A stretch of 19,265 nt of DNA from Baffinella frigidus (Eukaryota; Cryptophyceae; Cryptomonadales; Baffinellaceae), in contig MU646361.1 in the NCBI GenBank assembly GCA_026770585.1, forward strand, positions 975,381 through 994,645, in the 5' to 3' direction. Made by a program: the position numbers and the translations under genes. Below are positions 1 to 6,089 of the stretch, piece by piece. The notes under the pieces were generated by a model that was given only the letters and a program-made list of their open reading frames with translations, did no database searches and was not told the origin of the DNA. Position 1 is the first letter of the stretch, and each line of letters starts with the position of its first letter.

Positions 1-108
1 GGGGGGGGGGGGGGGGGCATTTGTACTGGAGGCTTGTACTGGACCCTGGACCCTCAACCCTCAACCCTCAACGCGAGGTTTTGGGGTTACGATTCAGGGT
101 TCAGGGGT

Positions 109-147
<39 letters not shown>

Positions 148-178
148 GGCCGGGCGGGCTCTCCTGTCTCCTCTGTCT
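1..178. repeat. C/G-rich telomere-like minisatellite
   Basis: The window opens with a run of 17 G, then CCCTCAA repeats, then the complementary GGGTTGA heptamer in tandem (about 105-150). These are degenerate relatives of the CCCTAAA telomere heptamer. They could be subtelomeric DNA, but the same heptamers fill introns further on, so position near a chromosome end is not proven. Confidence 0.7.
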
Positions 179-181
179 CCT

Positions 182-822
182 CAGCTCCTCAAGCAGCTCA
201 CGAACCCTCACCCCTCGCCCCTGCACCCTGAACCCTGCCACCCCAACCCCTGAACCCTGCCCTCGGTGCGCTGAACCCGAAACCCACCGCCTGCAACTTG
301 TTTCGTTGGCCGGACCCTAACATGTCCCTTCGTTGGCAGCTCCTCGAAAACTAACGCGTTGAAAAATCTTGCTCCACTATGCGTACCAAGATACGATACA
401 TATTAAATGGACTCTTTATTTGGACGTGACGGTAGTAACTTTTCGGCTGAAGCAGCACGCGCACCCACGCATCCGGGACCACGCTGTCCCCTGCTCTCTG
501 ACCCCTGCCACCCTGAACCCTGCCACCCCACCCCCAACTGCGGAAACGAATAAAAATGTGAGTTTCTGCCCAACGAACTTGACTACACGAATGCTTTATT
601 ATTACTAGTATGACCCAATTGTGTAGCAATTTTTGGAGCTGGAAACTGACATTTTTCTTCGTGTTCGTAGCTTATGGAGCAGCACACCGTAACCTGTACG
701 GTGTCCATAACCTGTCGCTGAACCCTGAACCCCCCCCCTAACCCCCTCGCGCAAGCAGTTGCTCGGGCAGCAGACGCAGCACGCGCACCCGCGGATCCGC
801 GACCACGCGGCCCACGCGCTCA
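182..822 (+). pseudogene. Decayed partial copies of the HEAT-like exon
   Basis: Fragments of the exon at 1007-1120 recur here: a CTCCTCAAGCAGCTCACG-like piece near 183-202, a shorter CAGCTCCTCGAAAAC piece near 340, a piece at 446-486 and a longer piece at 759-822. The last two encode the core QHAHPRIRDHA. All are cut off within C-rich minisatellite DNA and none continues as a full exon. I read them as tandem-duplication shards rather than functional exons, although alternative exons cannot be excluded. The rest of the interval is CCCTGAACCC-like repeat. Confidence 0.5.
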
Positions 823-837
823 CCCCTGCACCCTCGA

Positions 838-900
838 CACTAAACACTCAACACTCAACACTCAACACTCAACACTCAACACTCAACACTCAACACTGCA
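838..900. repeat. CAACACT heptamer array
   Basis: A 7-bp unit (CAACACT) is repeated about eight times and then grades into CCCGGCACCC. It lies upstream of the HEAT-like exon and is probably intron filler. Confidence 0.8.
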
Positions 901-1006
901 CCCGGCACCCGGCACCCTACCACCCTGCCACCCCAACCTTCACTGCGGAAAAAAATATTAAAAACATCAGTGTCTGCCAAACTGAAAAAAAAATCTTGGT
1001 GCGCAG

Positions 1007-1120
1007 CTCCTGGAGCAGCTGACGCAGCACGCGCACCCGCGGATCCGCGACCACGCGGCCCACGCGCTCGCCAACCTCGAGGGGGGCGTCCCCGCCGCCG
1101 CCGCGTCCTTCGCCCAGCAG
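1007..1120 (+). CDS. Internal exon of an unidentified HEAT/ARM-like protein
   Basis: This is a 114-nt, phase-0 open segment preceded by a clear acceptor (GCGCAG) and followed by a possible donor (GTGCTG at 1121). The 38 residues start LLEQLTQHAHPRIRDHAAHA and end SFAQQ. The amphipathic pattern, with Pro and Asp/Arg in the turn, resembles one HEAT or ARM repeat; this is a weak family inference from one repeat. If the donor is not used, the frame stops at 1136-1138. Degenerate copies of the same exon occur at 446-486, 759-822 and 1533-1600, so this is the best preserved member of a local series. The gene would run on the plus strand and may end at the terminal exon 1857-1934. No start exon is visible in the window. 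Confidence 0.45.
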
Positions 1121-1124
1121 GTGC

Positions 1125-1205
1125 TGATGCCCGCGTGACCATCCCGCGTGACCTGCTGGCACCCGCGTGACCATCCCGCGTGACCTGCTGACACCCGTGT
1201 GACCA
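1125..1205. repeat. CCCGCGTGACC tandem repeat
   Basis: CCCGCGTGACC-type units alternate with CATCCCGCGTGACCTGCTG. The same block reappears at about 1589-1650, again directly after a copy of the exon end (TTCGCCCGGCAGGTGCTGG). Exon end and repeat were therefore duplicated together. Confidence 0.75.
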
Positions 1206-1264
1206 GTCCGGCTCCTTCGCCAAGCAGGTGCCGAAGTGGCGCTGCCAGCAGGCTAGCCCCTCAG

Positions 1265-1345
1265 CTATACCGAGGCCTAGTCTGCTGTCTGCTATACCGA
1301 GGGCTAGTCTGCTGTCTGCTATACCGAGGGCTAGTCTGCTGTCTG
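1265..1345. repeat. 27-bp tandem repeat, three copies
   Basis: Three consecutive copies of a 27-bp unit beginning CTATACCGAGGGCTAG. The first copy differs by one base (GGCCTAG in place of GGGCTAG). No coding role is evident. Confidence 0.9.
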
Positions 1346-1532
1346 CTATTTCCCCCCGGAGGGTTGTTGGCGTGTTACAGGCTGTGCGTTTTTGTTTTGG
1401 GATTTAGGGGTTAGGGGTTAGGGTTAGGCACGGTGGTAGGCTCGGGGCACGCGGATCCGCGACCACCCGCGCCGCACCCTCTCAGGGTCAAGGGTTCAGG
1501 GCTCGCCCTCCCATAGGGTGCAGGGTGCAGGG

Positions 1533-1600
1533 CCCACGCACGCGCTCGCCGAAGGCGTGCCTGCCGCGTCATTCGCCCGGCAGGTGCTGGCGCCCGCGTG
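1533..1600 (+). pseudogene. Partial copy of the HEAT-like exon 3' half
   Basis: The segment matches the 3' half of the exon at 1007-1120 (GCGCTCGCC ... GTGCCTGCCGCGTC ... TTCGCCCGGCAG) but lacks the central QHAHPRIRDHA part. A separate piece of that part lies at about 1452-1470 (GCGGATCCGCGACCAC). It is followed by the same CCCGCGTGACC repeat block. Probably a decayed duplicate. Confidence 0.5.
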
Positions 1601-1679
1601 ACCGGCCCGCGTGACCTGCTGACACCCGCGTGACCATCCCGCGTGACCTGAACCCTAACCCCGGTGCCCCCGTCATCAG

Positions 1680-1775
1680 GCGGCACAGCAGGCAGGGTTC
1701 GACTCGAACTGTTCGAGTCGAACCCTGGCTCCTCACCGACATTTCATCGCGTACCCCGTCGCGGGCCAGGCCTAG
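1680..1775 (+). pseudogene. Altered copy of the terminal exon
   Basis: After a possible CATCAG acceptor the frame reads AAQQAGFDSN, then an extra stretch, then AYPVAGQA and a stop. Compared with 1857-1934 it holds an insertion that creates a perfect 11-bp inverted repeat (TTCGACTCGAA / TTCGAGTCGAA) and shifts the middle of the exon. Both ends match the better copy, so it is a damaged or alternative version. Confidence 0.5.
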
Positions 1776-1856
1776 TTCCAATCAGCATCTTGACGATGCT
1801 GGTACTGAAAGTTGACGATGCTGGGTACTGAAACGTCGTCAACTTTTGGTGTGCAG

Positions 1857-1934
1857 GCGGCACAGCAGCCGGGGTTCAATTCGAACCAGCTCCTCACCGA
1901 CTTCGCCGCCTACCCCGTCGCCGGCCAGGCCTAG
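1857..1934 (+). CDS. Candidate 3'-terminal exon (protein ends AYPVAGQA)
   Basis: A 78-nt phase-0 segment follows a GTGCAG acceptor. It encodes 25 residues, beginning AAQQPGFNSNQLL and ending AYPVAGQA, then TAG. I do not recognise a family. Two further copies (1680-1775 and about 3117-3166) share the same end. It may be the last exon of the gene that holds the HEAT-like exon upstream, since both follow the same pattern of serial duplication, but no direct link can be shown. Confidence 0.4.
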   Translation, partial: AAQQPGFNSNQLLTDFAAYPVAGQA

Positions 1935-1953
1935 TGTTTCTCCCAACACGATT

Positions 1954-2015
1954 CAGGCCTAGTGCCATTGCTAACCCGGGGGATGTTTCGCGCGTCGGTT
2001 GCGTAGGTCGCTGGT
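1954..2015. repeat. 62-bp direct repeat, copy 1
   Basis: Identical by eye to 2393-2454. Both copies end in CGTAGGTCGCTGGT, and a family-A MITE begins directly after them. The unit belongs to a larger dispersed repeat; a related copy at about 2330-2390 lacks the MITE. Confidence 0.85.
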
Positions 2016-2105
2016 CCAGGAGTACCTCGCCCATAAGAAAGCGCCACCCCCTAGGACCCTACAGTAGGCCTATGCCTAGGGCCCTATGATGGTCCGGGGT
2101 ACCTG
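2014..2105. mobile_element. MITE family A, damaged copy
   Basis: The left arm (AGTACCTCGCCCATAAGAAA) and the centre (CCCCCTAGGACCCTACAGTAGG) are present. The right arm is missing apart from GGTCCGGGGTACCTG. Confidence 0.7.
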
Positions 2106-2198
2106 ACCGGCCTGGCCGGCCAGGCCTAGTCCCAATAAGCATAGTTGGGGTCAATCCGGCGCTAACTCACGGGGTGTTTCCCACGTCAGTGTTGCCCC

Positions 2199-2302
2199 TA
2201 TCCCTTAAGTGGCCAGTAGGCTCACACGCCCTACCGTAGGGCCCTAGGACCCGCCTAGGGCTTCCACGGGCGATTATTCACCCGTTGGTCACTTTAGGGA
2301 TA
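2199..2302. mobile_element. MITE family B copy
   Basis: About 100 bp with terminal inverted repeats TCCCTTAAGTGGC / CACTTTAGGGA flanked by TA on both sides, and a core CCCTACCGTAGGGCCCTAGG. Too short to encode a transposase. TA target duplication and palindromic structure fit a Tc1/mariner-type non-autonomous element. Confidence 0.75.
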
Positions 2303-2392
2303 ACAGGATTCTGATTCCGTTACTCAAGAGTTCTCACGTCGGGTTCGTAGGTCGCTGGTAGGTGATGGTGCGCCCCTTGTGAGGACCTAGGC

Positions 2393-2454
2393 CAGGCCTA
2401 GTGCCATTGCTAACCCGGGGGATGTTTCGCGCGTCGGTTGCGTAGGTCGCTGGT
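2393..2454. repeat. 62-bp direct repeat, copy 2
   Basis: Second copy of 1954-2015, identical by eye. The family-A MITE at 2454-2574 abuts it. Confidence 0.85.
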
Positions 2455-2574
2455 ACAGGGGTACCTCGCTCATAAGAAATTGCCCCCCCCCTAGGACCGC
2501 CATAAGGCCCTACGCATAGCCCTACTGTAGGGTCCTAGGGGGGGGCGGTTTCTTATGAGCGAGGTACCCCTGTA
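2454..2574. mobile_element. MITE family A, full palindromic copy with TA duplication
   Basis: The element begins CAGGGGTACCTCGCTCATAA and ends with its inverse, with TA on each side. The centre is CCTAGGACC ... GGTCCTAGG, so the whole 117 bp can fold into one long hairpin. Flanks CGTAGGTCGCTGG-TA and TA-GGTGATGGT match the unoccupied paralogous site at 2346-2370. Confidence 0.9.
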
Positions 2575-2743
2575 GGTGATGGTCTCTGCATCCAGAGCAA
2601 GTTGCAGGGAGTGCATGTAGAGAAGGTTTGAGGGAGCAGCGCAACATTGGAGGAGCCCCAAGTGGGCCAGGCCCAGTGTTTCTCCTAACAGGATTCTGAT
2701 TCCGATACTCAAGAGCGCTCACGTCGGTTTCGTAGGTAGCGTG

Positions 2744-2867
2744 TACAGGGGTACCTCGCTCATAAGAAAGCGCCACCCCCTAGGACCCTACAGTAGGCCT
2801 ATGCCTAGGGCCCTATGATGGTCCTAGGGGGGGGGGGGTGCTTTCTTATGAGCGAGGTACTCCTGTA
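2744..2867. mobile_element. MITE family A copy
   Basis: Same termini and TA flanks as the copy at 2454. The right end reads CTCCTG instead of CCCCTG. The flanking sequence is a third version of the CGTAGGT...GTA / TAGGTGGTGG target repeat. Confidence 0.88.
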
Positions 2868-3016
2868 GGTGGTGGGGTCTCTTCAACCGCCCCGTGTGAG
2901 GACCCGGTCCAGGACGAGCCCGCCTCGGGCCGTTAGGTCGACTGTACTCGGGGTAAGCTCCGTTATCGACAAGGGCGGCACGTGCCCTAGGGAGTAAACA
3001 TCGGTTCGACTCGAAC

Positions 3017-3117
3017 CGGGGGGCCTGAATGTGATCCGAAAGGAAGCATGGCTTCTCTGCAGAACCAGTTCCGGTGTCCGCCTATGGTGGGAGCTCGAAG
3101 AACGTAACGGACCTAAA
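3017..3117 (+). repeat. Dispersed repeat family C copy
   Basis: A 90-100-bp unit containing CCGAAAGGAAGCATGGC, CCAGTTCCGGTGTCCGCC and GGGAGCTCGAAGAAC. Other copies lie at 15127-15259 and 16101-16183 (+) and 16401-16502 (-). The open frame across it is incidental, since the copies differ by indels. Family unknown; no clear terminal inverted repeat. Confidence 0.75.
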
Positions 3118-3166
3118 CCAGCTCCTCACACACTTCGCCGCGTGCCCCGTCGTAGGCCAGGCCTAG
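3117..3166 (+). pseudogene. Third copy of the terminal exon, truncated
   Basis: CCAGCTCCTCAC ... CTTCGCCGCGTGCCCCGTC ... GGCCAGGCCTAG matches the 3' two thirds of 1857-1934 with substitutions and one indel. It joins directly to a family-C repeat, without an acceptor. A relic. Confidence 0.55.
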
Positions 3167-3240
3167 TGTTTCTCACCGTCACTTTAGGTCCTTCATGTTT
3201 TGCTTACTCCCACCACAGGCAGACACTGGAACTTATTCTG

Positions 3241-3336
3241 GCGCCCCCCCCCCCTAGGACCACCATAGGGCCCTAGGCGTAGGCCTACTGTAGGGTCCTA
3301 CGGGGAAGCACTTTCTAATGACAAGATACCCCTGTA
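3241..3336. mobile_element. MITE family A, truncated and diverged copy
   Basis: The centre (CCCCCTAGGACCACCATAGGG ... TACTGTAGGGTCCTA) and a diverged right arm ending ATACCCCTG are present. The left arm is missing. Confidence 0.65.
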
Positions 3337-3343
3337 ACCCCTG

Positions 3344-3476
3344 TACAGGGGTACCTCGCTCATAAGAAACCGACTCCCCCTAGGGACCCTTCAGTAGGCC
3401 TACATGTATGCCTAGGGCCCTACCTGTACGGTGGTCCTGGGGGGGGGGGGGTTCTTATGAGCGAGGTACCCCTGTA
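3344..3476. mobile_element. MITE family A copy
   Basis: Full element with CAGGGGTACCTCGCTCATAA / inverse termini and TA flanks. The centre is enlarged by ACATGTA-like insertions, making it about 12 bp longer than the typical copy. Confidence 0.88.
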
Positions 3477-3537
3477 CCCCTGTGACCCCTGTACATGTAC
3501 ACGACGCGAGCCGGCCCGACTGTGCACATGACCTCAC

Positions 3538-3640
3538 TATCCCTTAAGTGGCGAGTGGGCTCATACGCCCTACCGTAGGGCCCTAGGACCTGCCTAGGAC
3601 CTCATGGAGGTCAATTTTGACCGCCTCGCCACTTAATCAT
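3538..3640. mobile_element. MITE family B copy
   Basis: The left end TATCCCTTAAGTGGCGAGT is intact; the right end is changed (CGCCACTTAATCATA). It carries the GGTCAATTTTGACC palindrome seen also in the intronic copy at 13116-13220. Confidence 0.75.
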
Positions 3641-3690
3641 AATCCGGGCCGGTGTAGCAGCCGCTACAGATACGTAGCAGAGGCTACACA

Positions 3691-3794
3691 TATCCCTTAA
3701 GTGGCGAGTAGGCCCATACGCCCTACAGTAGGGCCCTAGGACCTGCCTAGGGCGAGTTAGGGCGATTATTCGCCCGTTGGTCACTTAAGGGATA
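3691..3794. mobile_element. MITE family B, well preserved copy
   Basis: TA-TCCCTTAAGTGG ... TCACTTAAGGGA-TA; the termini are near-perfect inverse copies. The core carries CCCTACAGTAGGGCCCTAGG and the GGGCGATTATTCGCCC palindrome. Confidence 0.85.
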
Positions 3795-3901
3795 AGAACC
3801 TTTTGAAAAAGGGGTATGTAGACCTCTCTCTACCGGTAGGTCCTGGTCACACACAGCCTCGGTGGGGGTGCACACATGGCGGCCGTTTTGGTGATAATCA
3901 A

Positions 3902-3920
3902 GGTCTCTCTCTCTCTCTCT
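3902..3920. repeat. CT dinucleotide microsatellite
   Basis: About nine CT units between MITE copies. Confidence 0.9.
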
Positions 3921-3949
3921 CGGGTACATGCAGGACACAACACACGACA

Positions 3950-4070
3950 TACAGGGGTACCTCGCTCATAAGAAACTGCGCCCCCCTAGGACCCTACAGT
4001 AGGCCTATGCCTAGGGCCCTACGGTGGTCCTACGGGGGAAGCCGTTCCTTATGAGCGAGGTACCCCTGTA
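3950..4070. mobile_element. MITE family A copy
   Basis: Full palindromic element with TA flanks. The right arm is slightly diverged (CCGTTCCTTATGAGCG). Confidence 0.88.
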
Positions 4071-4180
4071 CGGGTAGGGGGTCGGACACGACACAGGCCG
4101 TGTTGGTAGCACTGTACATGTAATAAAGGTCTCTCCCCCGTGCACGTAATAAACATCTCTCTCCCCTGTGCGCATGCACG

Positions 4181-4302
4181 CACAGGGGTACCTCGCCCAT
4201 AAGAAACTGCCCCCCTCCCTAGGACCACCATAGGGCCCTAGGCATGGTCCTACTGTAGTGTCCTAGGGGGGGGCGGTTTCTTATGGGCGAGGTACCCCTG
4301 TA
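4181..4302. mobile_element. MITE family A copy with matched arm variant
   Basis: Full element, but both arms carry the same change: CGCCCATAAG on the left and CTTATGGGCG on the right, where most copies have CGCTCATAAG / CTTATGAGCG. The hairpin is therefore still paired. The left flanking dinucleotide is CA, the right is TA. It ends only 15 bp from the stop codon of the minus-strand RING-E2 gene. Confidence 0.88.
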
Positions 4303-4316
4303 GGGGAGAGAGATCT

Positions 4317-5816
4317 TTAGTACAACTTCAAGCACCGGTCGCCATCCACCACCCCATGGTGCCCCCGGGGCTCATCAGGATCATCCGAGCAGCCACACGG
4401 CTGCTCTCGGCAGTTTTGACACCGCGCTAGCTTCACAGCCGGGTCGCCCCACGCAGCGGTGTAGTGCCATACCGCACTGTGCGCGGGATCGGTGCACACA
4501 GAGATGTCGGGCCGCGATCTGCATTTAGCGCAGTTGCGCCATGCCGCAGCATGCTCCTCTAAGAAACGCGCTGCAGTGAAGTGCGCTGCCTGCGCTTTGC
4601 ACTTGGCAGAATGCCCCGCACGGTCCCGAGTAAACGACTTGTAGCCTGCTTCCTGCGTGGGACTCAGCGGGTTCGGATGGTCGAGAGAGTGCTGGCACAC
4701 GCGCAGGATCTCCTTGACTGTGATGCTTGGCTCCCAGGAAGAGTCCGCCTGAAGGCGTAGAACGTGGAGTTAAAATCCATCCGGAAAATGCTCGTATGAG
4801 CGGCCGACACGGGGTACAGTAAGTGGCACAATGCGCAGCATGTGCGGCGCTGACGCTGGTTGGTTGGCAATGAATTATCAATCTCTCGCCACCTGAAGGA
4901 TGTCTTGACACACCGTGCCGGACGGGTACACGTTGCAGTGCACGAACCCGTGCGGCAGCTTTACTTTCGGCGGGAGGACCTGGGGTTGAGGGTTTGGGGT
5001 TTAGGGGTAAGGTTTAAGGGTTCAGTGTTCAGGGTGCACGGTTCAGGGATGAGATTTCAGGGTTTAGGGTTTAGGATTTAGGGTTTTGGGTTTGGGGTTT
5101 GGGGTTTGGGGTTTGGGGTTTACCGGGTACTCAGGCGGAAAGTTCATCGTGACCGGAAACACCCCACCTTCCCAGTCAGTTCCGACCGCCCCAGGCATGC
5201 CGCACACCAGCTGGTAGTCTCTCCCCTGGGGAGGAATCTCTCCCCGTCCGATCGGAACAGGATTTCCCCAGAGGATGTGGTGGCCAGGCAGCGGCGCCTT
5301 CAGCCACTCCCTCCGCTCCTCCGCCAGACGGATCGCGCGCCGCTCGCGAACCTGCTGGGTCGCTGCCGCGACAGCGGCGTCGAGCGCGAGCTGCAGCTTG
5401 TCGATGCGGGCATCCGCTTCCACCCGAGCGCTCCTCTCCTCCCGCAGCTTCGCATAGAGACATTTTTTCTCGTGGGAAAAAGCGGCGCTTCGTGTTCCTT
5501 GCCAGTCGCACCCGAGTTCTGCCCCACTGCACGAGCATGCGACGTCTGCCGCAAGTTGCTCGGCCACCAAGCAGCGGATCAGAGCGTTGGGGTCGACCGC
5601 AACCCGGCAGGTGGGGCACGTAGTGGGACGGCCCTGCTGCTCCTGGGTTCGCAGGCTTGCCGTAAGGCACGGCTCGCAGAAGGGGTGCCCGTTGCTGCAC
5701 TGAACGGCCCGGCGGCCGGCCGCGCCTCCCACGGCGCTGCCGATCGTCTCCTGGCAGATCGGGCAGCCCAGCGCCTCGTGGATGCGTCGCGCTTTGCTCG
5801 GGCGTTCCGAGGACAT
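4317..5816 (-). CDS. RING - SIAH/TRAF-like zinc finger - UBC9-like E2 fusion protein
   Basis: Joined exons on the minus strand: 5816-5124, 4979-4893 and 4748-4317; about 403 residues. Both introns are phase 0 with GT-AG ends. Residues 18-71 form a C3HC4 RING (C18, C21, C40, H44, C47, C50, C67, C70). Residues 96-119 fit a SIAH/TRAF zinc finger (C96-x6-C103-x11-H115-x3-C119). Residues 120-170 are a charged, probably coiled-coil helix running into RLAEERREW, the start of an E2 fold. The E2 core follows (DWEGGVFPVTMNFPPEYP, then PPKVKLPHGF, VYPSGTVC, WEPSITVKEIL) with catalytic Cys at 255, closest in motif to SUMO E2 UBC9. HPN is HCN here, and the UBC9 Asp127 position is Ser289. A Cys/His-rich tail (about 313-403) has two CxxC pairs. 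Inference: an E3 and E2 in one chain, for SUMO or ubiquitin transfer. Codon positions and frame agree across all joins. Confidence 0.87.
4981..5123 (-). repeat. RING-E2 gene intron 1, CCCCAAA/CCCTAAA filler
   Basis: The 143-bp intron is almost wholly TTTGGGG/TTTAGGG on the plus strand, so the transcript reads CCCCAAA/CCCTAAA. Donor GTAAAC follows EYP codons; acceptor CCCCAG precedes VLPPKVK. The KH gene on the other strand uses the same C-rich sense filler. Confidence 0.85.
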
Positions 5817-6089
5817 TTCTGGCTGCAGCGATGGAGGAGACGGCCAGGACGAGGGGCCTCTGTCCTCGTCTCACGCTTTTGGGCTGACCTCGTCCTGTCT
5901 TCTGTGGTGTGCGGCGCGCTCCTCTGCCAAAAGAACCACTTTCGACGTCAAAGTTGTTCATCTAAAGTCAACTAAAGTCAGTTGACTCTAAAGTCACCAA
6001 AACTCAACAACTTCTGACGTCAAAAGTACACTTTTGACGCCAAATCTTGCGTGCTTGGAGCCATTGCCTCGTGCACTTCCTCTGTCGCC
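5817..6089. promoter_or_regulatory. Divergent promoter between RING-E2 and KH genes
   Basis: Only 273 bp separate the two start codons, so both transcripts must start in or near this segment. It holds several TAAAGTCA units (5963-5996), one as the palindrome-like TTGACTCTAAAGTCA. At 6016-6041 there is a near-perfect inverted repeat (GACGTCAAAAGT / ACTTTTGACGCC) that includes a TGACGTCA octamer (6015-6022), the consensus of CREB/ATF-type bZIP factors. No TATA box is obvious. A regulatory role is inferred from position. Confidence 0.55.

Noticed and set aside
1-178. A true chromosome end
   Set aside because: The heptamers are mixed and change strand within 100 bp, and the same kinds of repeat occur inside introns, so a telomere cannot be claimed.
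2990-3030. A tRNA suggested by GGTTCGACTCGAACC
   Set aside because: The stem and loop lengths do not fit a T arm, and no acceptor stem, D arm or anticodon arm could be built around it. The motif is a simple palindrome.
3803-4054. Plus-strand ORF of 83 codons
   Set aside because: Its second half is a family-A MITE arm (YRGTSLIRN is a recurrent translation of that arm), and the first half shows no family.
2454-4302. A CRISPR array suggested by regularly repeated CTCGCTCATAAGAAA
   Set aside because: Copies come as inverted pairs forming 85-130-bp palindromes with TA flanks and irregular distances; these are MITEs in a eukaryotic setting.
5106-5985. Plus-strand ORFs of up to 289 codons opposite the RING-E2 gene
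   Set aside because: They are antisense shadows of the GC-rich exon; the minus frame carries complete RING, zinc-finger and E2 motifs, the plus frames none.
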